A stretch of 64,000 nt of DNA from Methylohalobius crimeensis 10Ki. Its GTDB lineage: Bacteria > Pseudomonadota > Gammaproteobacteria > Methylococcales > Methylothermaceae. This document shows, one piece after another, positions 18,268 through 26,039 of this stretch. The stretch spans positions 1,302,001-1,366,000 of the forward strand of contig NZ_ATXB01000001.1 of the NCBI RefSeq assembly GCF_000421465.1, in the 5' to 3' direction. The first letter of the stretch is position 1, and every line of letters starts with the position of its first letter. Both the position numbers and the translations under genes were made by a program. The notes under the pieces were generated by a model. The model was not told where the DNA came from, searched no databases, and saw only the letters and a program-made list of their open reading frames with translations.

Positions 18268-19599
18268 ATGGCCGTTGAAAAGAAAGTCCTGTCGGTGCGA
18301 GCCTCTGAACCGATTGCCGGAAAAACCGCTGACATTGAGGTGCCTGCGATACCCCCCGATGATATCGGGCGTTTTGTCCGGTTGGGAGTGTGGCTGCTGG
18401 CGGTCGGGTTCGGCGGTTTTTTGACCTGGACGGCGCTGGCTCCCCTGGATGCGGGTGTGCCCGCACCGGGAACCGCGGTGGTGGAGTCCAACCGCAAGAC
18501 GGTGGCCCATTTGACCGGCGGGATCGTGAAGGCGATCCATGTGACCGAGGCTCAGTATGTGAAGTCGGGGCAGCCTCTGATTACCTTGGACGATAGTGAA
18601 ATTGCCGCCAGCTATCGCAGCGCCCTGAAAGAATACTACGCATTGCTGGCCATGGAGGCGCGTTTACGCGCGGAACGGCAAGGCGCCGAAAGCGTCGTTT
18701 TCCCTGACGAACTTCTTGAAGCGGGGAGCGAAGGTCGCGCCAACCTTCAGATAGAAGCGCAGCGCCAACTCTTTTCGGCCAGGCGATCCGCCCTCGATAG
18801 CGAACTCCGATTGCTTGCCGCCCGAGTCGACACCCATACCGCCGACGCCGACGCCAAGGCGGCGCAGCTGGAGTTCTTGCGCGAACAATTGGAGGGGGTG
18901 CGGAATTTGGCCGCCGAAGGCTATGCGCCGCGGAATGCCCGTCTGGAGCTCGAACGTCAGGCCTTGGATCTCGGCAATCAAATCGATCTGGCTCGCCGCG
19001 AGGCACAAGATACCCGACTGGAAGCCTTGAGGCTCAAGCAAAACTATCGCAAGGAAGTGGAAACCCAACTGGCCGATACGGTGCGGCAAGCGGTGGTGGC
19101 CGAAGAAAAAGTGCGGGCGTTAAAGGAGGCGTTGGAACGCACCGTGATCCGAGCCCCGGTTGCAGGGTACGTGAATCATTTGGAAGCCCATACGGTGGGC
19201 GGTGTGGTCAAGCCGGGAGAACCGATGATGGAAATCGTGCCCCGGGATGAGCGCTTGCTGTTCGAGGCACGGATTCCTTCCCATTTGATCGACCGTATTC
19301 AAGCAGGGCAGTTGGCCGATATTCAACTGCAGGCGTTCGTCAATCAACCGCAACTAATCGTAGAGGGGCGGGTGATTTCCGTTTCCGCCGACCTGATTCC
19401 GAGCGCTAACTCCGATATGCCGCCCCATTACTTGGCGCGAGTGGAGGTGACCGATGCGGGAATCGAACAGTTGGGTCATCATCGATTGCAGCCCGGAATG
19501 CCTGCGACGGTCATCGTAAAAACCGGCGAACGGACTTTCTTGGCGTATCTGCTTCGGCCGTTGCTCAGTCGGCTCCATGTTGCTTTGACCGAAGAGTAG
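18268..19599 (+). CDS. HlyD/PrtE-type membrane fusion protein of type I secretion
   Basis: A 443-residue periplasmic adaptor anchored by one N-terminal membrane helix (about residues 32-55, VRLGVWLLAVGFGGFLTW). After the anchor comes a lipoyl-like half (NRKTVAHLTGGIVKAIHV, VKSGQPLITLDDSE), then a long alpha-hairpin or coiled coil (about 100-290), and the second lipoyl half with TVIRAPVAGYVNHLEAHTVGGVVKPGEPMMEIVP. The C-terminal beta-barrel with GMPATVIVKTGERTFLAYLLRPL is the HlyD/PrtE signature region. AAAGGA precedes the start. It works with the ABC protein upstream; the outer-membrane TolC-type partner is not in this window and must be encoded elsewhere. Confidence 0.9.
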   Translation: MAVEKKVLSVRASEPIAGKTADIEVPAIPPDDIGRFVRLGVWLLAVGFGGFLTWTALAPLDAGVPAPGTAVVESNRKTVAHLTGGIVKAIHVTEAQYVKSGQPLITLDDSEIAASYRSALKEYYALLAMEARLRAERQGAESVVFPDELLEAGSEGRANLQIEAQRQLFSARRSALDSELRLLAARVDTHTADADAKAAQLEFLREQLEGVRNLAAEGYAPRNARLELERQALDLGNQIDLARREAQDTRLEALRLKQNYRKEVETQLADTVRQAVVAEEKVRALKEALERTVIRAPVAGYVNHLEAHTVGGVVKPGEPMMEIVPRDERLLFEARIPSHLIDRIQAGQLADIQLQAFVNQPQLIVEGRVISVSADLIPSANSDMPPHYLARVEVTDAGIEQLGHHRLQPGMPATVIVKTGERTFLAYLLRPLLSRLHVALTEE

Positions 19600-19704
19600 A
19601 AATTATGCGGATTGGATTGTTGGTTAGCCGGTTGACGGGAGGCTGCTTTTGGAATCCGCCGCTGAAAAAATTCACAGTATTGATGCGAGCGCGAACCAAT
19701 AATT

Positions 19705-20160
19705 TTAAGGGCATTGAATGATGTCGAAATCAATTAATGATTCGCAATTTTGAAATGGACTACAAAAGTCTGTTCCATCCGTAGTTGCCTTGAATTGGAC
19801 CGCCTGGGTTTCTAGATCCACCCAAAATATCAAGCTTTTTGGTATTAGATCGCTGTTGGTGGGGCTGAAAACATCTAAAGCGCCATTGAAAATAGATTCC
19901 TCATCAATATAACCATTGCCGTGAGTAATGCCGGAATAAGCTTGTGCTAACCATTCCTTCCCCTCTATCACATCACATTGACTCAAGCCATTAAGGGAAA
20001 AATATTTGATATGCTGAGTTACTTCTATGCTAATAAAGCATTCGCCTGTATTCTTGAATGAACCAGAGAAACAAATTTCACCTAGCTCATCAGCAGCATA
20101 AGTCATCTGAGCAATTGAACTTAACAGCATTGCTTTTAATGTATTTAATATAATCCTCAT
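19705..20160 (-). CDS. small AT-rich exported Cys-containing protein, paralogue A
   Basis: A 151-residue protein. The start at 20160 is chosen for its signal peptide (MRIILNTLKAMLLSSIAQMTYAA, likely cleaved after TYAA) and AAAAGG upstream; an in-frame extension to 20202 weakens the signal. The mature part begins DELGEICFSGSFKNTGECFISIEVTQH and ends DFDIIQCP. The cysteines match those of the neighbouring paralogue in position, which suggests disulfide bonds in the periplasm or outside the cell. I do not recognise the family. Base composition is clearly more AT-rich than the flanking secretion genes, which points to horizontal transfer. Confidence 0.72.
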   Translation of the reverse strand: MRIILNTLKAMLLSSIAQMTYAADELGEICFSGSFKNTGECFISIEVTQHIKYFSLNGLSQCDVIEGKEWLAQAYSGITHGNGYIDEESIFNGALDVFSPTNSDLIPKSLIFWVDLETQAVQFKATTDGTDFCSPFQNCESLIDFDIIQCP

Positions 20161-20227
20161 TTCGAAAACCTTTTCAGAAATAATATCTAAAATATTATTC
20201 AAACTATTTGATAAGTTTAATCGAACT

Positions 20228-20686
20228 TCATGGGCAATTTACGAAAATAAAATCATAATCTAAAATGCAATCATCTTCACCTGAGCAAAAATTGTTATCC
20301 TCTGATGAAGCTTTGAATGCAACCGTTTGTGTGTCAATATTGAACTCAAATAAAACTGTTTTCGGTGTCATGTCACTATTGGTAGGAGAAGAAATTCGAA
20401 GAGCACCATTAAAATTTTTGGCGTCTTTTAGGTATCCGCTACCATAAGCAATACCCGAATACAACTCAGCAAACCATTCTTTTCCTTCAACTATTTCGCA
20501 TTCGCTTGAACCGTTCAATGAATAATATTTATTGTGTTGAGTGGCTTCAATACTAATCAAGCAGTTTCCAGTGTTTTGGAACGTTCCGGAAAAACAAAAT
20601 TCACCTAGTTCATTTGCTGCAAATAAAGCTTGAGAAGATAATGTTAGCGCTATAATTGGAAAAAAGTTTTCTATATAACTATTCAT
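20228..20686 (-). CDS. small AT-rich exported Cys-containing protein, paralogue B
   Basis: A 152-residue paralogue of the gene at 19705-20160, lying upstream of it on the same strand. The start at 20686 (MNSYIENFFPIIALTL) has AAGGTG upstream and gives a signal peptide ending near ALFAA. The mature sequence shares the ELGEFCFSGTFQNTGNC opening, the YYSLNGSSECEIVEGKEWFAE block, the SSPTNSDMTPKTVLF strand and the C-terminal VNCP with its partner. Despite the clear shared pattern, many positions differ, so the duplication is not very recent. I do not know a function; a secreted binding or inhibitor-like fold is one possibility among several. Confidence 0.72.
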   Translation of the reverse strand: MNSYIENFFPIIALTLSSQALFAANELGEFCFSGTFQNTGNCLISIEATQHNKYYSLNGSSECEIVEGKEWFAELYSGIAYGSGYLKDAKNFNGALRISSPTNSDMTPKTVLFEFNIDTQTVAFKASSEDNNFCSGEDDCILDYDFIFVNCP

Positions 20687-21300
20687 AGTCACACACCTTA
20701 TCCTGAATTCTGATCTCACGTTTCAGCCAATTTTATCATTGGTAATTTATTTGGTTACGTGTTCCGTCAAATTATGTAATAGTTCTACGATGAAGCCTCT
20801 GACTTCCAGAGGAGTTATGCAAGATGTGACAGAATCGAAATGAGACTAGTCAAAAACATTGCACCCAAAGCTTAACATTGTAGCAGCCCTCAAGCGAAAT
20901 CCTTCTAGTATGGTTCTGAATCATAACATTGATCAGTATTTGGAAATCAAATATTGATCAAATTACATCACTATTTTTTGGATAGAAGGGTTTTTTTCCA
21001 GTTCTGCTTGGTCTGAATCTTTCAATCGCTCCAAGGACTACATAAATATAATAACTGGCATGATCCATTGCCGTCAGCGTTTGTCGCTTCGGACAATGAC
21101 ACGAGGCAGTCGTGTTGGTAATCCCCGGGGGCACGATACATAGGTGACACCCTACCGACGAATTATTTCCCTATTCAGGGTATACGCCGGCTGTGGCGCA
21201 CTAGAGACGATGGATCGTATTCGTCAAGATTTTTTACGTTCCGATAGGGTCTCTTAATGAGATTGGTTATAGGATACTGATTTTATTTAAAAAAGTTGCA
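20687..21300. other. AT-rich non-coding stretch, possibly with an IS remnant
   Basis: No open frame is supported here. Around 21130-21160 the sequence CATAGGTGACACCCTACCG resembles the ends of some transposase genes and may be a decayed insertion-sequence fragment. That is a weak impression. The right part leads into the sigma-54-type promoter at 21301. Confidence 0.35.
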
Positions 21301-21316
21301 TGGCACCAAAATTGCC
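21301..21316 (+). promoter_or_regulatory. sigma-54 (RpoN) -24/-12 promoter
   Basis: TGGCAC at 21301-21306 and TTGC at 21312-21315 give GG and GC elements exactly 10 bases apart, as required for RpoN. It lies 182 bases before the start of the large secreted protein at 21498. An enhancer-binding activator would be needed; one sigma-54 activator (PilR-like) is encoded in this window, but no link is shown. Confidence 0.65.
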
Positions 21317-21497
21317 TAATCTCTAAAAGATGTCCTTTTTAACAAACAAGGGGCATTTTTCAGGGCATCAATCCCGATCGGTGTGTTATGCAAATCTGTT
21401 CTAGTCCTGCGCAAAGTGGCATGCATGAAAAGGAAATTAAAGGAATAAATTCATGGATCGGGCATCTGTGCGTTCATTTGTATGAGGAGATCAAATA

Positions 21498-24400
21498 ATG
21501 AGACATAATCGATCAACTATATTCAGTTCGATCGCAGCAGCGCTGCTGGTAATACCAGGCGCATTCGCAGACGATGGGGGGAACGGGAACCCCGGCTCGC
21601 CTTTCCTGAAAAGCATATCGCAGAAACTCCCGGCTGGCGGCGAAGCCGAGCACGCATTCGTCGATGTGATGAGTCGGTATGTACCATCGCAAGCCGCCGA
21701 TGGTAGCGACAACGATGTAGAGCATTTCAATATCGATGGCGTCCTTGAGGAGACACTTAGCGAGGTCAAACCCCAGATTGGCGTTTTCCTCTACGGTCCT
21801 GTCGAGCATGTGGAAGGCAACGAGGAGATTGGTTTTACCGGTCATGGCAAGCGTGAGGCCTATGCTGCGGTGAGTCTCGACGATGGCAACACTTGGAAGT
21901 TGACCAATCTGTCTGAATCGGCCGATCAGAGTTCCGCCGATTTCGATCGAACCGATGTAAGTCTCTACAGCGACGACGGTATCAACTATCCGGGGGATGT
22001 CCTCAACATTGCCCAAGCTACCGCCGGTGATCACACCATCGTGGCCTGGTTCAGCCGCTACTGCGGCAGTGGTCAGCCCAACTATGCCCTGGAAAGTGGC
22101 GATTCGGAACGGCGCGCGGCTATCGCCGATTACCTCGGAATCGACCTGAATAACGCATCCTACGATGATCTTTACCTCACCGATATGTACCGGGTTTCCG
22201 GCCAGCAGCAGTCGGTGGATTATGCGGAGGACGAATTTGAAAAAAATCAAATCGTTGGCGAGGTGCCCTACGCCTGTCTATGGACCGCGCGGGGCACGCT
22301 CGAGCAACAGGATGACGACACCTACCAGGTGGTTTGGCGCAAGGCCGAGCGCCTTACCTCCGGTCGTCGAGACGTCAACCGGGTCGAAGTCGACATGGTG
22401 GAAGGTGTCGGTGCTGTGATCACCTGGCAGGAAGATCCGGAAGGCTTGCGGCCCGGGCAGGGTCTCGGCCCGGGCGCCGGTTGGAGCGGTGCGGTTGCCA
22501 ATCACGAGACCGATGTGTGGTATTCCTTTATCGAGTGGGATCACTTCGGGCTGGTCCAGCAGGAGAACGAGCAAGGCGATTCCACTGGCGAGATCGTGGC
22601 TCTGGCAGACTACACGGGGACTTCGAACCGGCCCAAGGTCGGCATCCCCGTGGCCATGCCCATGCGGGTGACCGACAACGCCAAGTGTAACGTGGACAAT
22701 CCGGCACCTTACTGCAACGGCTCGGCGATTCAAAACCAGAACGTCCTAAATCCCCTGGCTTACGGCATGAAAGATATGTGCGCCGATACCGTGAATATCC
22801 CTACGGGACCTCAGGGTACGCCGGCACCCGTTTGTGTCACGGAAGACGGTCTGCCACTGGTGGGCAACACCGCTTCCACTCGTCCCCGCGTGAACCTGTT
22901 TGGATACGATTCCAATAGAGATGGCGTGAATGACAGCGGGTGGGTGGTCTTTGTGACAGAGGAGTCCAAAGGGCTGGGCCGGTTCGCGTTCGATCAAGGC
23001 AAGAACATGTGGTACCACACTTTCAGCATGTCCTTGTTCGATACAAGGGCGACCGAAGAAAATGGGTTGATGGCCAACCTCGCCGGCCATGGCAACATGC
23101 TGAACCAGCCGGCGGTGGATTGGGAGACCGGTGCCTTCTATCAGGCCGTCAATACGTCGGAGTTCTGGGATTTTGGGGATTACAACTATGACGTCTACGA
23201 GACGGAAATCGCTCGTCGCGGCAGTTTATTGGCTCAGAATGCGGCCAAGGTCGACCGTCGCCAGGGCTCCTTTGCTCATCACCGCTTGACGGCCTTGCCG
23301 ACCTGGAAGCAGGGCATCATGCAGCAGGGCGGCCCGGCCGATGTGATGGCGCGGCGCATCCTCTTGCCCCGGCGCTACAGGGAGGGCGTGGACAATCCGT
23401 ACGCCTTCACCAACATGGCTTGCGATGAATGGGCCTACGCCGACGGTTCCAATCCCTACTATCCGGATGGGCTATGTCTGGAACCAGCCCTTAACCTGTC
23501 GTCAGTGACCCCGGACACCTGCGTGGACAACGCGACCGGCGACTCAGTGGATTGTCCCAAGGTGGAGAATGGAATCGGAGACACCAATCCCATTCTGCGG
23601 GGTAGCGATGTTCCGGTACCCAATACCACCAAAGTCTTTACCTGGCACCAATGCCCGAATGACGCCTCGGTGGTCAGCAGCAGCGACGAGATTACCCCGG
23701 TGACAGTCTGCGCGGACAACGCCACGAATCGGGCGAACAACTTCACCGACCAATCCTGGTACAACCCGTTGGACGTGGCAAAGGGGCATCGGGGCTTCAT
23801 CGACGGCGACTTCATTATGATCCTTTACGCTTGGTCGCCCAATTGGAAGCTCAACACTGAGGGCAAGGACCGCTACGAACTCTATGTCCGGCGCTCCTTT
23901 GACGGCGGCCAGACCTGGACCATGCTCCCTACAAGGTATCGTCATTACGATCGGACACGCCACAGCGGTCAGGGGGCGGTCACTTGCGAAACCTTCCGCG
24001 GCGAGGAGGGTGCTGAACAGCCGAAGGGTTGTTTCAGCTATGGTGCCGGTGGCGCTGAACAGGCTCGCAACGTCTCGCAGCTGAAATCCATGGCCTTCAC
24101 CATCCTGGATCCGCGCTATTCGGAGACGGCTCCGACTATTCCGGACTCCATTCGAGAAGGAGACACCCGGGATCCTTCTCGGTATTTCATCGTCTACGAG
24201 ACCGGCGACAACCGGACCGTCGAGTTCGGTGAGGCCGAGTCCTTGAACCTGTTTTACAGCCGCGGCGTCCACTTCGGGGACAACTATCAGGTCTGGGCCG
24301 AGGAAGACGACCTGAGCGTTTGCTACCCATCCGATGCCCACGACGATCCGGATGTCTCCGACGTCGTGGCTGGTTCCGGGTTCTGCAACGAGTTCGACGA

Positions 24401-24596
24401 TCTCGAGGGCAAACAGGACATCGCCTCCGGCGAAGGCAGCATCGAGGCCAACCCCAGCGGCGAATGGCTGTATGGCGTCTGGTCACAGACCGACGAAACC
24501 ACAGGCGAGTCCGATGCCATGTGGCGCCGGGTTTGGTACCTCGACGGCTATATCTCTGAGGACTTTGCCTGGATCACCGGCCAAGGACCCAATTAA
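21498..24596 (+). CDS. large secreted protein of 1032 aa, similar in style to choice-of-anchor proteins
   Basis: It begins with a Sec signal peptide (MRHNRSTIFSSIAAALLVIPGAFA, cleavage near FADD) and has AGGAG upstream. The mature protein is rich in D, N, W and Y and shows sialidase/BNR-like elements (AAVSLDDGNTWKLTNL near residue 130, VRRSFDGGQTWTMLP near 805), so a beta-propeller fold is likely. A calcium-loop-like stretch DSNRDGVNDSG lies near residue 476. Several cysteine pairs are present. The C-terminus (DFAWITGQGPN) has no membrane anchor or PEP-CTERM signal. I recall similar very long proteins annotated as choice-of-anchor O in methanotrophs, but I cannot verify that. It is probably extracellular or periplasmic. 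A sigma-54-type promoter precedes it, and a second exported protein gene follows. Confidence 0.75.
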   Translation: MRHNRSTIFSSIAAALLVIPGAFADDGGNGNPGSPFLKSISQKLPAGGEAEHAFVDVMSRYVPSQAADGSDNDVEHFNIDGVLEETLSEVKPQIGVFLYGPVEHVEGNEEIGFTGHGKREAYAAVSLDDGNTWKLTNLSESADQSSADFDRTDVSLYSDDGINYPGDVLNIAQATAGDHTIVAWFSRYCGSGQPNYALESGDSERRAAIADYLGIDLNNASYDDLYLTDMYRVSGQQQSVDYAEDEFEKNQIVGEVPYACLWTARGTLEQQDDDTYQVVWRKAERLTSGRRDVNRVEVDMVEGVGAVITWQEDPEGLRPGQGLGPGAGWSGAVANHETDVWYSFIEWDHFGLVQQENEQGDSTGEIVALADYTGTSNRPKVGIPVAMPMRVTDNAKCNVDNPAPYCNGSAIQNQNVLNPLAYGMKDMCADTVNIPTGPQGTPAPVCVTEDGLPLVGNTASTRPRVNLFGYDSNRDGVNDSGWVVFVTEESKGLGRFAFDQGKNMWYHTFSMSLFDTRATEENGLMANLAGHGNMLNQPAVDWETGAFYQAVNTSEFWDFGDYNYDVYETEIARRGSLLAQNAAKVDRRQGSFAHHRLTALPTWKQGIMQQGGPADVMARRILLPRRYREGVDNPYAFTNMACDEWAYADGSNPYYPDGLCLEPALNLSSVTPDTCVDNATGDSVDCPKVENGIGDTNPILRGSDVPVPNTTKVFTWHQCPNDASVVSSSDEITPVTVCADNATNRANNFTDQSWYNPLDVAKGHRGFIDGDFIMILYAWSPNWKLNTEGKDRYELYVRRSFDGGQTWTMLPTRYRHYDRTRHSGQGAVTCETFRGEEGAEQPKGCFSYGAGGAEQARNVSQLKSMAFTILDPRYSETAPTIPDSIREGDTRDPSRYFIVYETGDNRTVEFGEAESLNLFYSRGVHFGDNYQVWAEEDDLSVCYPSDAHDDPDVSDVVAGSGFCNEFDDLEGKQDIASGEGSIEANPSGEWLYGVWSQTDETTGESDAMWRRVWYLDGYISEDFAWITGQGPN

Positions 24597-24625
24597 GGCC
24601 GAGATTTAGGGAAGTCCGGCAAGTC

Positions 24626-24652
24626 GGTGGACCGTTGATTCGGCGGTCCACC
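24626..24652 (+). terminator. hairpin after the large secreted protein gene
   Basis: A perfect 9-bp stem GGTGGACCG/CGGTCCACC (24626-24634 with 24644-24652) lies 30 bases after the stop. There is no T-run, so it may be a processing or attenuating hairpin rather than a full terminator. Confidence 0.45.
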
Positions 24653-24792
24653 ATCCTTCCGGCAAGATGACTGCGCTGTCTTCAGGAGATCCTGACAATG
24701 GTATCTTGCCTAATCTGTAAAGCATTCTGGCCAGGCTATCGCCGCAATCGATGCAGTTTTCGAGAATAAAAATGTTAATCAGGAGAAGTCTC

Positions 24793-25014
24793 ATGAAATT
24801 TAAAATATTTCAAAACATAAATAATATTACCGCCGCCCTGGCGGTAGGTGCCTTCGCCATGGGTATTGCGCCTGCGGCGAATGCCCTCTCCATGTATAAT
24901 GCCGACGCCTCGTTGGAATTCACCTTGAGCGGTGTCACCGATGCCAATGGAGGCAGCGTGGATAGTAGTGGATGGTCGGTGGAGGCTGATGGCTATGTGT
25001 CGTGTCCCGGATGA
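24793..25014 (+). pseudogene. exported protein gene truncated by the IS481-family element
   Basis: The start at 24793 has AGGAGAAG at 24781-24788. The product begins with a signal peptide (FQNINNITAALAVGAFAMG, then PAANALS) followed by MYNADASLEFTLSGV and a Gly/Ser/Asp-rich stretch. This is a common opening for secreted PEP-CTERM or choice-of-anchor proteins. About 68 host residues remain; the frame then enters the IS left end and stops at 25012-25014. The DNA on the far side of the IS is the antisense 3' end of an RND pump gene, so the missing C-terminal part is not in the window. It was probably a partner of the large secreted protein upstream. Confidence 0.7.
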
Positions 25015-25958
25015 TTGACGACACGTTTATGAAACAAGTGTGGGTGTGACCTTTGCCAATTTTTCAGGGCTTGCACTGGATGAATATGCCCCAAGGCTTT
25101 CTGAGGCACTTGATGATTGTACAACCAGACGTATCGTCGAAGGGTGGTTTCCAGTTCCTCTCCGGAGCGGAAATGATACGTACGCAGGATATCGGCAATA
25201 CGCCCGTTGAATCGCTCCACCATGCCGTTGGTTTGAGGCCTTTTGGGGCGGATGAGTCGATGCTCGATGCCCAGTTCCGTGCACAGTTGATCGAAGACGT
25301 GCTGTCCGGTCGGGGTCCGTTCACCCCGGGTGACAAAGCGATCGGTGAATTCTTTTCCGTTATCGGTAAGAATCTTTTCGATCTTAAACGGCGCGGTCTT
25401 GGCCAGCGCCGCCAGAAAATGCCGCGCATGGCGGGCGCTTTTGCTGTGATAGAGACGCACAAAGACCCAACGCGTGGCCCGATCGATGGCCACAAACAGA
25501 TACCGCCGCCGGGTTTCATCGGCCATTTGGGGCAAATATTTGACGTCGATGTGCACAAAGCCGGGGACATAAGCTTTGAAGGCTTTCGCCTTAGGTGGGC
25601 TTTTATCCGCCGGAGGTCTGCGAGACACCCCGTGTCGCTTGAGCATCCGATGCAACGAAGCGCGGGTCAGGGTCGGATGAATGAATTCCCGCACCACCGC
25701 CAGCAAGTCGTCCAGGGACAAGTCCAACTGCTGGCGCAGCACCAACACCACCTGCTCTTGAGCCGGCGTCAGGGTCGTGGGCAGCCGGTGCGGGGTATGC
25801 GGCAAGTCTTCCACCGAATCGCGTCCCTTCCAGCGCGCGATGGTTTCCACCGTGACGCCAAAGCGCTTGGCCAACACCGTATTCGGTTCCGTGCTCGCCT
25901 GGATCAAAGCGCGGATTCGGGGCGTGGTCGTCGCGTTTTTGTGCAGTCTTACTTGCAT
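24993..25958 (-). CDS. IS481-family transposase
   Basis: A 321-residue DDE transposase. The start at 25958 (MQVRLHKNATTTP) has AGAGGTGACAGG upstream, while an extension to 26003 enters the terminal region. The N-terminus has a helix-turn-helix (AKRFGVTVETIARWKGR). The rve-type catalytic core shows the three acidic residues in FVHIDVKYLP, ILTDNGKEFTDRF and GMVERFNGRIADIL. It is complete and probably active. Its TAG stop lies 3 bases outside the inverted repeat, in flanking DNA (24993-24995), so the last codons depend on the insertion site. Confidence 0.9.
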   Translation of the reverse strand: MQVRLHKNATTTPRIRALIQASTEPNTVLAKRFGVTVETIARWKGRDSVEDLPHTPHRLPTTLTPAQEQVVLVLRQQLDLSLDDLLAVVREFIHPTLTRASLHRMLKRHGVSRRPPADKSPPKAKAFKAYVPGFVHIDVKYLPQMADETRRRYLFVAIDRATRWVFVRLYHSKSARHARHFLAALAKTAPFKIEKILTDNGKEFTDRFVTRGERTPTGQHVFDQLCTELGIEHRLIRPKRPQTNGMVERFNGRIADILRTYHFRSGEELETTLRRYVWLYNHQVPQKALGHIHPVQALKNWQRSHPHLFHKRVVNHPGHDT

Positions 25959-26039
25959 CCTGTCACCTCTCGCATGATGTCTCTGGCCATCAGTAAACCA
26001 CACCGACGGCCTATTAGGGAATCATCCGTGACACGACAA
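24997..26039 (-). mobile_element. IS481-family insertion sequence (about 1.04 kb)
   Basis: The element has 19-bp terminal inverted repeats with one mismatch: TGTCGTGTCCCGGATGATT at 24998-25016 and the complement of TGTCGTGTCACGGATGATT at 26020-26038. It carries one intact DDE transposase. CTAT occurs on both sides (24993-24996 and 26040-26043) and could be a 4-bp target duplication. However, the two flanks belong to unrelated genes that are both cut at the junction, which fits a deletion next to the element. Confidence 0.85.

Noticed and set aside
21180-21260. A short coding fragment starting near 21210
   Set aside because: It is only about a dozen codons long and has no homology signal that I can see; it may be decayed IS sequence at most.
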